Shown here: one piece after another, positions 5,414 to 12,266 of the stretch | Layout: every line of letters starts with the position of its first letter | How positions within the stretch are numbered: the stretch's first letter is position 1 | Assembly (NCBI GenBank): GCA_944388825.1 | Contig: CALXKG010000221.1 | Location: forward strand, 1 to 14,836 | Reading direction: 5' to 3' | From: an uncultured Clostridia bacterium | GTDB lineage: Bacteria; Bacillota; Clostridia; Oscillospirales; Ruminococcaceae | Length of the DNA stretch: 14,836 nt | Notes under the pieces: generated by a model | Database searches by the model: none | What the model was told of the DNA's origin: nothing | The model's input: the letters and a program-made list of their open reading frames with translations, nothing else | Made by a program: the position numbers and the translations under genes

Positions 5414-7315
5414 ATGGCAAAAAAGGAATTTAAAGCCGAGTCCAAACGGCTGCTCGACCTGATGATCAACTCGATCTACACCCATCATGAGATCTTCCTG
5501 CGGGAATTGATATCCAACGCCAGCGACGCGCTGGATAAGATGTACTATAAGGCGCTGACCGAAAACGCCGGTATGTCCCGGGAGGATTTCTATATCCGCC
5601 TGTCCCCTGATAAAGAGGCTCGGACGCTGACCGTGTCGGACAACGGCTGCGGCATGACCGCCGACGAGCTGGAAAACAACCTCGGCACGATCGCAAAGAG
5701 CGGTTCTCTTGCGTTTAAGCAGGAAAACGAGGCCAAAGAGGATATTGACATCATCGGTCAGTTTGGCGTCGGGTTTTATTCGGCCTTCATGGTCGCCGAC
5801 CATGTGAAGGTCGTCTCCCGGCCTTATGGCAGTGATAAAGCCTGGGCCTGGGAATCGGACGGCGCCGATGGGTATACGATCGAAGAGGCGGAGAAGGATT
5901 CCTTCGGCACCGACGTCATCCTGACGCTGAAGCCCGACAACGACGATGAGAATTTCAGCGACTATCTGGAAAGCTACCGGCTGACCCAGCTGGTCAAAAA
6001 GTACTCCGATTATATCCGCTACCCGATCCGGATGCTGGTCGAGAGCCAGCGGGTCAAAGAGGGGACCGGCACCGACGACAAGCCGGCCGAGTACGAGAGC
6101 TATACCGAGGACCGGACCCTCAACAGTATGGTCCCGATCTGGAAAAAGACCAAGGGCGAGGTGACAGAAGAGGAGTATAACCGCTTCTACCAGGACAAGT
6201 TCTTTGACTACACCCCGCCGGCCCGGGTCATCTATTCCAGCACCGAGGGCGCTTCCACCTATCATGCCCTGTTGTTCATCCCGGCCCGGATGCCCTACGA
6301 TTTCTACACCAAAAATTACGAAAAGGGTCTGCAGCTTTACGCCAGCGGCGTCCTGATCATGGAAAAGTGCGCCGACCTGCTGCCCGACTATTTCAGCTTT
6401 GTCAAAGGCCTGGTCGACTCGGAGGATCTGTCGCTGAACATCTCCCGTGAAATGCTCCAGCACGACCGGCAGCTTAAGCTGATCGCCTCCCGGCTGGAGA
6501 AGAAGATCAAGAGCGAGCTGAAGGCGATGCTTTTAAACGAGCGGGAAAAGTACGAGGAATTCTTTAAAAACTTCGGCTTACAGCTGAAGTACGGCGTCTA
6601 TTCCGATTACGGCGTCCACAAAGACCTTCTGTCCGACCTGCTGCTCTTCTATTCCTCTTCGGAGAAAAAGATGGCGACGCTGGAAGAATATACCGGCCGG
6701 ATGAAGGAAGGGCAGAAGTACATCTACTATGCCTGCGGCGAAACGGTCGACCGGATCGACCGCCTGCCCCAGACCGAGCTGCTGAAGGATAAAGGATATG
6801 AGATCCTCTATCTGACCGACGACGTCGACGAATTCGCCCTCAAGATGATGATGAAGTTTGACGATAAGGAGTTCCGCAACGTCTCGGACAAGGACCTGGG
6901 GCTGGAAACCGAGGCCGAAAGCGAGGAGATCCAGAAGCGGAACGAGGAAAACGGGGAACTGCTGCGGTTTATGAAGGACGCGCTGGGGGACAAGGTGTCT
7001 GATGTCCGGCTGTCCGAGCGGCTCAAATCCCATCCGGTCTGCATCTCTTCCGACGGCGGCATCTCGGTGGAAATGGAAAAGGTTTTAAACGCAATGCCGG
7101 GGACAGACGGGCAGAAAGTCCAGGCCAAACGGGTGCTGGAATTAAACGCCGCCCATCCGGTGTTTGGAAAGCTGCAAAAGCTGTTCGCGGAAAACCCCGA
7201 GCGGGTGAAGGAATACGCCGGCCTTCTGTATGACCAGGCGCTGCTGATTGAGGGGCTGCCGGTCGAAGACCCGGTCGCCTTCTCGAATGCGGTCTGCCAG
7301 CTGATGGCGGAATAA
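5414..7315 (+). CDS. htpG: Molecular chaperone HtpG (bacterial Hsp90)
   Basis: 633 residues, the usual length for bacterial Hsp90, an ATP-driven cytosolic dimeric chaperone. The N-terminal GHKL ATPase domain shows LRELISNASDALDK with E31 and N35 (ATP hydrolysis and Mg binding), DNGCGM (76-81, nucleotide-binding aspartate), LGTIAKSGS and GQFGVGFYSAF (the lid glycine motif). The middle domain has LNISREMLQ, the conserved Hsp90 stretch with the Arg that contacts ATP, and the dimerisation domain ends before MAE. As in bacteria generally there is no MEEVD tail. ATG 5414 follows AAGGGAG by 9 bases; an in-frame GTG at 5372 has no ribosome site and was rejected. It is a single-gene unit with a CIRCE operator in front and a strong terminator behind. 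HrcA control is notable because htpG of Bacillus subtilis is not in that regulon. Confidence 0.97.
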   Translation: MAKKEFKAESKRLLDLMINSIYTHHEIFLRELISNASDALDKMYYKALTENAGMSREDFYIRLSPDKEARTLTVSDNGCGMTADELENNLGTIAKSGSLAFKQENEAKEDIDIIGQFGVGFYSAFMVADHVKVVSRPYGSDKAWAWESDGADGYTIEEAEKDSFGTDVILTLKPDNDDENFSDYLESYRLTQLVKKYSDYIRYPIRMLVESQRVKEGTGTDDKPAEYESYTEDRTLNSMVPIWKKTKGEVTEEEYNRFYQDKFFDYTPPARVIYSSTEGASTYHALLFIPARMPYDFYTKNYEKGLQLYASGVLIMEKCADLLPDYFSFVKGLVDSEDLSLNISREMLQHDRQLKLIASRLEKKIKSELKAMLLNEREKYEEFFKNFGLQLKYGVYSDYGVHKDLLSDLLLFYSSSEKKMATLEEYTGRMKEGQKYIYYACGETVDRIDRLPQTELLKDKGYEILYLTDDVDEFALKMMMKFDDKEFRNVSDKDLGLETEAESEEIQKRNEENGELLRFMKDALGDKVSDVRLSERLKSHPVCISSDGGISVEMEKVLNAMPGTDGQKVQAKRVLELNAAHPVFGKLQKLFAENPERVKEYAGLLYDQALLIEGLPVEDPVAFSNAVCQLMAE

Positions 7316-7321
7316 AAAGAC

Positions 7322-7364
7322 AAACCCGGAAGGGCGGGCATTTTGCACACCCTTCCGGGTTTTT
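7322..7364 (+). terminator. Intrinsic terminator of htpG
   Basis: AAACCCGGAAGGG (7322-7334) pairs perfectly with CCCTTCCGGGTTT (7350-7362), followed by further T. It starts 7 bases after the htpG stop. Confidence 0.92.
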
Positions 7365-7384
7365 GAAGTTTTGCGAAATATGTC

Positions 7385-7413
7385 TGGAAAAAACCGTCGG
7401 GATATGGTATAAT
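7385..7413 (+). promoter_or_regulatory. Extended -10 promoter of the SAP-like protein gene
   Basis: TGGAAA (7385-7390) lies 17 bases before a perfect TATAAT (7408-7413). TGG directly before the -10 forms an extended -10 (TGnTATAAT), which would compensate for the weak -35. The gene starts about 66 bases later. Confidence 0.75.
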
Positions 7414-7479
7414 AACAGAAATCTGCCCTGTTAGGGAAAAATAGGCGGCTGCGCCTGTAAGAAGGGATTTAGAAGGTTT

Positions 7480-8436
7480 ATGACGATTCTGGATATTTTA
7501 AAAGATAAGACAGTGTCCGAACTGCGGAGGATCGCGGCGGGCATCGGCTGTACCGGCTGTTCCAAACTGAAAAAAGCGGAACTGGCGGAAAAGGTCGCGG
7601 GCCGGCTCGCTGAGCCGGAGACCATCCGGCAGGTCCTGCTGGTGATGGACGAGGACGAGTTCAAGCGGTATAAGAAAAAGCGCCGCCACCCGGAAGGGGC
7701 GGAGCAGCTGTTTCCCACCTTCGATGTGCAGGGATACGGCAGGAGCATTCTTCCCGACGGGGATTTCCTGCCGCATACCGTCCTCTCGGACGAAATCCGG
7801 GACTTTCCGGTGGAAACGCTGGACAAGGCGTTTTATAAAGAGCGGAAGGAACTGCAAAAGCTAAACCGCTGGCTGCGGGCGTTTACCGGCTTTTACGGTA
7901 TCATCGAGGCAGAGGCCGCGGTGCGGCTGTTAAAACAGTATGAGGGGATTTCCTGCACTGCGGACGAACTGGAAAACACCGCCCACCGTCTGGCGATGGC
8001 CAATAACCATTTTTGGGTATCGAATCGCCTGATCATCCACGAGGCGCTGGACGATGAGGCGGAGGTGGACGCACTTTGGCAGAAGCAGCAGGGCAAGCCT
8101 TATACGGCCTACCCCAAGGCGTTGATGTTCCGCTTTGCCGATATCCAATATTTCCCCCGTTTGTCGCAGATGGAGCCGGTCGAGCGGTTTATGCGGGATT
8201 ATTTCCACCTGTCGGAAAAACAGGCGCGGGAAGAGACGGAATGTATCTGCTCCATCCTTCAGGGGGAGATGGGGCCGGGCGAGGTGTTTAACGTCCTGGC
8301 AGTCGACGGCCTTACCTTTTTGCGGCAGGAGGATGTAGAGGCGTTTATGGAGGTTTTTGCCCCGCTGTACAACAACATCCCCCTTTGGGCCAACCGCGGC
8401 GCCACGCCGGCTGAAATGTACGATAACCAGCATTGA
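7480..8436 (+). CDS. Protein of unknown function with N-terminal SAP/Rho-N-like motif
   Basis: 318 residues, cytosolic, no signal peptide or membrane segment. Residues about 5-44 (ILKDKTVSELRRIA, then LKKAELAEKVA) form the two-helix SAP/Rho N-terminal motif often linked to nucleic-acid binding. Residues 63-70 are strongly basic (KRYKKKRR). The rest is mainly helical and unrecognised. The C-terminus, NNIPLWANRGATPAEMY, resembles the closing motif of Firmicutes proteins, often with SEC-C zinc fingers, that read NNT..W...G.TP.EL; no such zinc finger is present here. The start has AGAAGG only 3 bases upstream, which is close, and GAAGGG about 13 bases upstream. It is a single-gene unit between its own promoter and a bidirectional terminator. 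A regulatory or RNA-binding role is possible, but the sequence does not establish one. Confidence 0.8.
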   Translation: MTILDILKDKTVSELRRIAAGIGCTGCSKLKKAELAEKVAGRLAEPETIRQVLLVMDEDEFKRYKKKRRHPEGAEQLFPTFDVQGYGRSILPDGDFLPHTVLSDEIRDFPVETLDKAFYKERKELQKLNRWLRAFTGFYGIIEAEAAVRLLKQYEGISCTADELENTAHRLAMANNHFWVSNRLIIHEALDDEAEVDALWQKQQGKPYTAYPKALMFRFADIQYFPRLSQMEPVERFMRDYFHLSEKQAREETECICSILQGEMGPGEVFNVLAVDGLTFLRQEDVEAFMEVFAPLYNNIPLWANRGATPAEMYDNQH

Positions 8437-8451
8437 AACCGGATTACGGAA

Positions 8452-8506
8452 AAAAGGCAGATCCCGCCGGGACGGATAGTTCCTGTCCCGGCGGGATCTG
8501 CCTTTT
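8452..8506. terminator. Strong bidirectional terminator between the SAP-like gene and tgt
   Basis: A perfect 18-bp stem, GGCAGATCCCGCCGGGAC (8456-8473) with its complement at 8485-8502, is extended by AAAA (8452-8455) against TTTT (8503-8506), with an 11-base loop. It separates two convergent units and can end both. Confidence 0.95.
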
Positions 8507-8516
8507 CTTTTCTGGA

Positions 8517-9647
8517 TTAAATTCTGCGGTCGAGCAGTTCGGCGTATTTTGCCCGGAACTGGTCGAAGGTCCCGTCCTCGATGGCGGCGCGGATCTTTTC
8601 CATCAGCGTGTTGTAGAAGAACAGGTTGTGCATGACCGCCAGCCGCATCGCCAGCATCTCGTTTGCTTTAAAAAGGTGCCGGAGGTAAGCCAGCGAGAAC
8701 TTCTGGCAGGTGGGGCACTGGCATTCTTCGTCGATCGGCCCCAGATCCTCGGCGTACTTGGCGTTCATGATGTTGCGGATGCCGTGCCAGGTGTTTAAAT
8801 GGCCGTGGCGGGCGTTGTGGGAGGGCATGACGCAGTCGAACAGGTCGACGCCTCTGGCCACCGCCTCGATGATGTTGCCCGGCGTCCCGACCCCCATCAG
8901 ATAACGGGGCCGGTCGTCCGGCATATAGGGGGTGACGGCTGAGATGATCCGGTACATATCCTCGGTCTTTTCACCGACCGCAAGGCCGCCGATCGCGTAG
9001 CCGTCCAGGTCGAGCTTCGCGATCTCTTTCATATGCTCCACCCGCAGATCTTCGTAGATACAGCCCTGGTTGATGCCGAACAGCATCTGATGGGGGTTTA
9101 AGGTATCCGGCAGGGAATTCAGCCGGTCCATCTCCGCCTTGCACCGTTCCAGCCAGCGGACCGTCCGGTCGCAGGAGCGTTTGGAGTATTCGTGGGTCGA
9201 CGGGTTTTCGACGCACTCGTCGAAGGCCATCGCGATGGTCGACCCCAGGTTGGACTGGATCTGCATCGACTTTTCCGGGCTCATGAAGATCCTGCGCCCG
9301 TCGATATGGGAGGCGAAGGTGACCCCTTCCTCCTGGATCTTGCGCAGGGAGGCGAGGGAGAAGACCTGGAACCCGCCCGAGTCGGTCAGGACCGGCTTGT
9401 CCCAGCCCATAAACTTGTGCAGCCCCCCCAGCCGCCGGATCAGCTCGTCCCCCGGCCGGACGTGGAGGTGGTAGGTGTTGCAGAGCTCTACCTGGCAGTG
9501 GAGGTCCTTCAGGTCATAGGAAGAGACCCCGCCCTTGATGGCGGCGGAGGTACCGACGTTCATAAAGGCGGGCATTTCGACCGTGCCGTGGACGGTCGTA
9601 AAGCGGCCCCGCCGGGCGAGGCCTTGGGTGGCGATCAGTTTGTACAT
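8517..9647 (-). CDS. tgt: Queuine tRNA-ribosyltransferase (tRNA-guanine transglycosylase)
   Basis: 376 residues. Tgt exchanges guanine 34 of GUN-anticodon tRNAs for the queuosine precursor preQ1. Visible landmarks: VLTDSGGFQVFSL with the general base D89, NQGC (194-197), GGLAVGE (220-226) for base recognition, the nucleophile D271 in DLFDCVMP, and the zinc site C309, C311, C314, H340. The length is typical. One oddity: the stretch after the nucleophile reads PSHNARHG, with His277 where the family normally has Arg (Arg286 in Zymomonas numbering, near the tRNA phosphates), and GHLNTW where GHLFTW is usual. All catalytic and metal residues remain. The start follows AAAGGA by about 8 bases. It lies 43 bases downstream of queA in the same operon, whose product acts on the base Tgt inserts. 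Confidence 0.97.
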   Translation of the reverse strand: MYKLIATQGLARRGRFTTVHGTVEMPAFMNVGTSAAIKGGVSSYDLKDLHCQVELCNTYHLHVRPGDELIRRLGGLHKFMGWDKPVLTDSGGFQVFSLASLRKIQEEGVTFASHIDGRRIFMSPEKSMQIQSNLGSTIAMAFDECVENPSTHEYSKRSCDRTVRWLERCKAEMDRLNSLPDTLNPHQMLFGINQGCIYEDLRVEHMKEIAKLDLDGYAIGGLAVGEKTEDMYRIISAVTPYMPDDRPRYLMGVGTPGNIIEAVARGVDLFDCVMPSHNARHGHLNTWHGIRNIMNAKYAEDLGPIDEECQCPTCQKFSLAYLRHLFKANEMLAMRLAVMHNLFFYNTLMEKIRAAIEDGTFDQFRAKYAELLDRRI

Positions 9648-9690
9648 GGGCGTATCCTTTCTTCTGGTTGCAGACGGGCAGGCATCCGGG

Positions 9691-10725
9691 TCAGAGGATC
9701 AGCATCGCGTCGCCGAAGCTGAAAAACCGGTACTTTTCCTGCACCGCGACCCGGTAGGCGTTCATAATATGGTCGTATCCGGCGAGGGCGGAGACCAGCA
9801 TGATCAGCGTGCTTTCCGGCAGGTGGAAGTTGGTGATCAGGCCGTCGATCGCTTTAAACTCGTATCCCGGATAGATGAAGATATCGGTCCAGCCCTCGGC
9901 CGGCTGGATGCCGCCAAAGAAGGTCGCGACGCTCTCCAGCGTCCGGCAGCTGGTGGTGCCGACGGCGATGACCCGACCGCCGTTTCTCCTGGTCTCGAGG
10001 ATCCGGTCGGCGGTTTCTTTGGTCAGCTGGTAATGCTCCGCGTGCATCTTGTGGTCGAGGAGGTTTTCCTCCTTGACCGGCCGGAAGGTGCCCAGCCCCA
10101 CATGGAGGGTGATCTCGGCGATGCCGACGCCCTTTGCTTTCAGCCGCTCCATCAGCTCGGGGGTAAAGTGCAGCCCGGCAGTCGGGGCGGCGGCGCTCCC
10201 TTCTTCCTTGGAATAGACTGTCTGGTAGCGTTCCTTGTCCTCCAGCTTTTCGGTGATATAAGGGGGGAGGGGCATCTGCCCGATTTCGTCCAGGATCGAG
10301 TAGATGGTTTTACCCGGGTCGTGGGAGAACCTGACCAGCCGGTTGCCGTCCTCGAAGATATCGACGACCTCCGCCTCCAGAAGCCCGTCCCCGAAGGTAT
10401 ACTTGACCCCCATTTTGGCCTTTTTGCCGGGTTTGACGAGGATCTCCCAGGTATCCTCCGCCTTCTGCTCCAGCAGCAGGAATTCGGCGTGGGAGCCGGT
10501 ATCTTTCTTAAACCCGTAGATCCGCGCCGGGATGACCCGGGAATTGTTGACGACCAGCAGGTCCCCCGGCCGCAGCAGGTTTTCGATATCGTAAAAGTGG
10601 TAATGCCCGATCTCGCCGGTCTCCCGGGAGAGGGTCATCAGCCGGGAGTGGTCCCGCTGGGGGAGTGGGTGCTGGGCGATCAGCTCATGGGGCAGGTCAT
10701 AATAAAAATCACTTTTTTTCAGCAT
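9691..10725 (-). CDS. queA: S-adenosylmethionine:tRNA ribosyltransferase-isomerase
   Basis: 344 residues, the normal length. QueA moves the ribosyl part of S-adenosylmethionine onto preQ1-modified tRNA to give epoxyqueuosine, the penultimate step of queuosine synthesis. Family motifs are all visible: LPHELIAQHPLPQRDHSRL (11-29), LLVVNNSRVIPARI, GSAAAPTAGLHFT (176-188), HVGLGTFRPV (208-217), GTTSCRTLE (256-264) and LITNFHLPESTLIMLVSA. The ATG follows AAGGA by 8 bases. It is the first gene of a queA-tgt operon on the minus strand and is transcribed divergently from the lysine operon. Its leader is unusually GC-rich and foldable (10745-10799). No queC, queD, queE or queF gene is in this window, so preQ1 may be made from elsewhere in the genome or imported. 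Confidence 0.97.
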   Translation of the reverse strand: MLKKSDFYYDLPHELIAQHPLPQRDHSRLMTLSRETGEIGHYHFYDIENLLRPGDLLVVNNSRVIPARIYGFKKDTGSHAEFLLLEQKAEDTWEILVKPGKKAKMGVKYTFGDGLLEAEVVDIFEDGNRLVRFSHDPGKTIYSILDEIGQMPLPPYITEKLEDKERYQTVYSKEEGSAAAPTAGLHFTPELMERLKAKGVGIAEITLHVGLGTFRPVKEENLLDHKMHAEHYQLTKETADRILETRRNGGRVIAVGTTSCRTLESVATFFGGIQPAEGWTDIFIYPGYEFKAIDGLITNFHLPESTLIMLVSALAGYDHIMNAYRVAVQEKYRFFSFGDAMLIL

Positions 10726-10744
10726 GGGTACGTTCCTTCCATTC

Positions 10745-10799
10745 CGCCGCCTGGGCGGCGTCCGGGCCTTTTCCGGCAGCCGGCCGGGAATTGCCCGGA
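10745..10799 (-). other. GC-rich double-hairpin leader of queA-tgt
   Basis: Two inverted repeats abut in the presumed 5' leader of queA: TCCGGGC/GCCCGGA (10761-10767 with 10793-10799), enclosing several CCGG units, and CGCCGC/GCGGCG (10745-10750 with 10755-10760). The second ends about 7 bases from the queA ribosome site. On the plus strand the outer stem is followed by TTTTT, so it could also stop plus-strand transcription ahead of the lysine promoter. I see no preQ1-I riboswitch signature. I also could not place the queA promoter with confidence. Confidence 0.5.
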
Positions 10800-10815
10800 T
10801 TTTTCAAAAAATCAA

Positions 10816-10844
10816 TTGACACTGGGGCGCTTTGGTGATATGAT
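10816..10844 (+). promoter_or_regulatory. Sigma-A promoter of the lysine biosynthesis operon
   Basis: A perfect TTGACA (10816-10821), a 17-base spacer and TATGAT (10839-10844). The palindrome TGATAT-gatg-ATATCA (10836-10851) covers the -10 and the predicted start. Transcription from here reads through the riboswitch into asd. Confidence 0.92.
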
Positions 10845-10861
10845 GATATCAATCAATATGC

Positions 10862-11040
10862 ATCAAAGTCAGAGGCGCGGCCTGCAAAAGTATGCTGTCG
10901 AGATGGCCTTCATCGCAGAAGCAGTCAGAAAGGGCAGTCCGCCGAAGGGAAATGCACGGGGCCATGCATTTTGCCTGGTCTGGCCGCCGAACAGGCGGCG
11001 GACTGTCATCATTTGCTCATGATGGAGAGCTGATTTTACT
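10862..11040 (+). promoter_or_regulatory. Lysine riboswitch (L-box) controlling asd-dapA-dapB
   Basis: The leader carries conserved L-box segments: AGAGGCGC (10871-10878), AAAAGTATG, GTCAGAAAGGGCAGTC then CGCCGAAG, a CTGG segment, and ACTGTCATC ... GATGGAGAGCTG near the 3' end. The closing P1 helix can be drawn as AAAGTCAG (10865-10872) with CTGATTTT (11030-11037), including one G-U pair. Lysine binding to this family stabilises P1. The gene order behind it (asd, dapA, dapB) matches the known regulon. The terminator about 50 bases downstream makes transcription attenuation the likely mechanism. A possible antiterminator is CGGCCTGC (10878-10885) with GCAGGCCG (11082-11089). Confidence 0.92.
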
Positions 11041-11083
11041 GCGATTTCCAGCAGAGGACAGTATCTTTATTATAAGCGATGGC

Positions 11084-11108
11084 AGGCCGGTTTTCAACCG
11101 GTTTTTTT
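11084..11108 (+). terminator. Riboswitch-controlled intrinsic terminator
   Basis: CCGGTT (11087-11092), loop TTC, AACCGG (11096-11101) and seven T (11102-11108). The stem can be extended by A-T and G-U pairs from 11084. It lies 60 bases before the asd start, where lysine-induced termination would stop the operon. Confidence 0.88.
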
Positions 11109-11168
11109 ATCGTTTGAAGATTTCCTGCAAAATTTTACATTTGCATAGACAAAAAGGAGAGGATTGAC

Positions 11169-12251
11169 ATGAAAACCTATCGTGTTGGCATCATCGGGGC
11201 GACCGGGATGGTCGGGCAGCGGTTCGCGACCCTTCTGGAGCATCACCCCTGGTTTAAAGTGACGGCGCTGGCGGCTTCCGGGCGGAGCGCCGGCCGCACC
11301 TACCGGGAGGCGGTCGAAGGCCGCTGGAAGATGAAGGCGCCGCTGCCGGGATCGATGGCGGATCTTGTCCTCTACGACGCGACAAACGATATCGACAAGA
11401 TCGCCGGGGAGGTCGACTTTGTCTTCTGCGCGGTCAATATGCCCAAGGCAGAGATCCGCGCGCTGGAGGAGGCTTACGCCCGGAAGGAAGTGCCGGTCGT
11501 CTCCAACAACTCCGCCCACCGCGGCACTCCGGACGTCCCGATGGTCGTGCCGGAGTTAAACGCCGACCACATTGACGTCATCCCGTACCAGCGCAAGCGT
11601 CTGGGCACCAGGCGGGGGTTTATCGCCGTCAAGTCCAACTGTTCGCTCCAGAGCTATGTCCCGGCCCTGTCGCCGCTGCGGGACGCGTTTGGGCTGAAAT
11701 CGGTGCTCGCCTGCACCTACCAGGCAATTTCCGGGGCGGGGAAGACGTTTGACACCTTCCCCGAGATCCTCGACAATGTCATCCCCTACATCGGCGGGGA
11801 AGAGGAGAAGAGCGAACAGGAGCCGCTCAAGCTCTGGGGCCATATCGAAAACGGCGTGATCGTCAACGCGGAGAGCCCGGTCATCACCTCCCAGTGCCTG
11901 CGGGTACCGGTATCCGACGGCCATACCGCCGCGGTCTTCGCGACATTTGAGAAAAAGCCTTCGATCGAAGAGATCAAAAAAATCTGGGCGGAGTTTAAAG
12001 GGCCGATCCACGGCCTCCACCTGCCCTCTGCCCCGCAGCAGTTCATCCATTATTTTGAAGAGCCCGACCGCCCGCAGCCGCGGCTCGACCGGGAGATGGA
12101 CGGCGGCATGGCGGTCGAAGTCGGCCGCCTGCGGGAAGATAAACTGTTTGACGTCAAATTTGTATGCCTTTCCCACAATACCCTGCTGGGCGCTGCCGGC
12201 GGCGCGGTGCTGACGGCTGAGCTGCTGGCGGTCAAGGGGTATTTCGACTGA
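11169..12251 (+). CDS. asd: Aspartate-semialdehyde dehydrogenase (archaeal/fungal-type)
   Basis: 360 residues. It reduces L-aspartyl 4-phosphate to aspartate 4-semialdehyde with NADPH, the branch point to lysine, diaminopimelate, threonine and methionine. Visible: the nucleotide-binding GIIGATGMVGQR (8-18), the active-site cysteine C158 in KSNCSL, TYQAISGAGKTFD (183-195), DNVIPYIGGEEEK (202-214), and H252 in RVPVSDGHTAAV as the likely acid-base residue. TYQAISGAG...DN.IPYIGGEE is characteristic of the archaeal and fungal type rather than the enterobacterial or Bacillus type; some Clostridia carry this type. ATG follows AGGAG by 9 bases. It is the first gene after the lysine riboswitch and ends 15 bases before dapA. 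Confidence 0.95.
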   Translation: MKTYRVGIIGATGMVGQRFATLLEHHPWFKVTALAASGRSAGRTYREAVEGRWKMKAPLPGSMADLVLYDATNDIDKIAGEVDFVFCAVNMPKAEIRALEEAYARKEVPVVSNNSAHRGTPDVPMVVPELNADHIDVIPYQRKRLGTRRGFIAVKSNCSLQSYVPALSPLRDAFGLKSVLACTYQAISGAGKTFDTFPEILDNVIPYIGGEEEKSEQEPLKLWGHIENGVIVNAESPVITSQCLRVPVSDGHTAAVFATFEKKPSIEEIKKIWAEFKGPIHGLHLPSAPQQFIHYFEEPDRPQPRLDREMDGGMAVEVGRLREDKLFDVKFVCLSHNTLLGAAGGAVLTAELLAVKGYFD

Positions 12252-12266
12252 TCTGGAGGAGAGCTT

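Noticed and set aside
5345..6463. A 372-codon open frame on the minus strand
   Set aside because: It is antisense to htpG and overlaps the CIRCE element. It is a frame shadow of a highly conserved gene.
10726..10815. preQ1 riboswitch ahead of queA
   Set aside because: The leader is structured, but I do not see the compact preQ1-I hairpin with its A-rich tail; a model search would be needed for the other classes.
9535..11022. A 495-codon open frame on the plus strand
   Set aside because: It is antisense to tgt and queA and runs through the lysine promoter and riboswitch. It has no domain and no ribosome site of its own.
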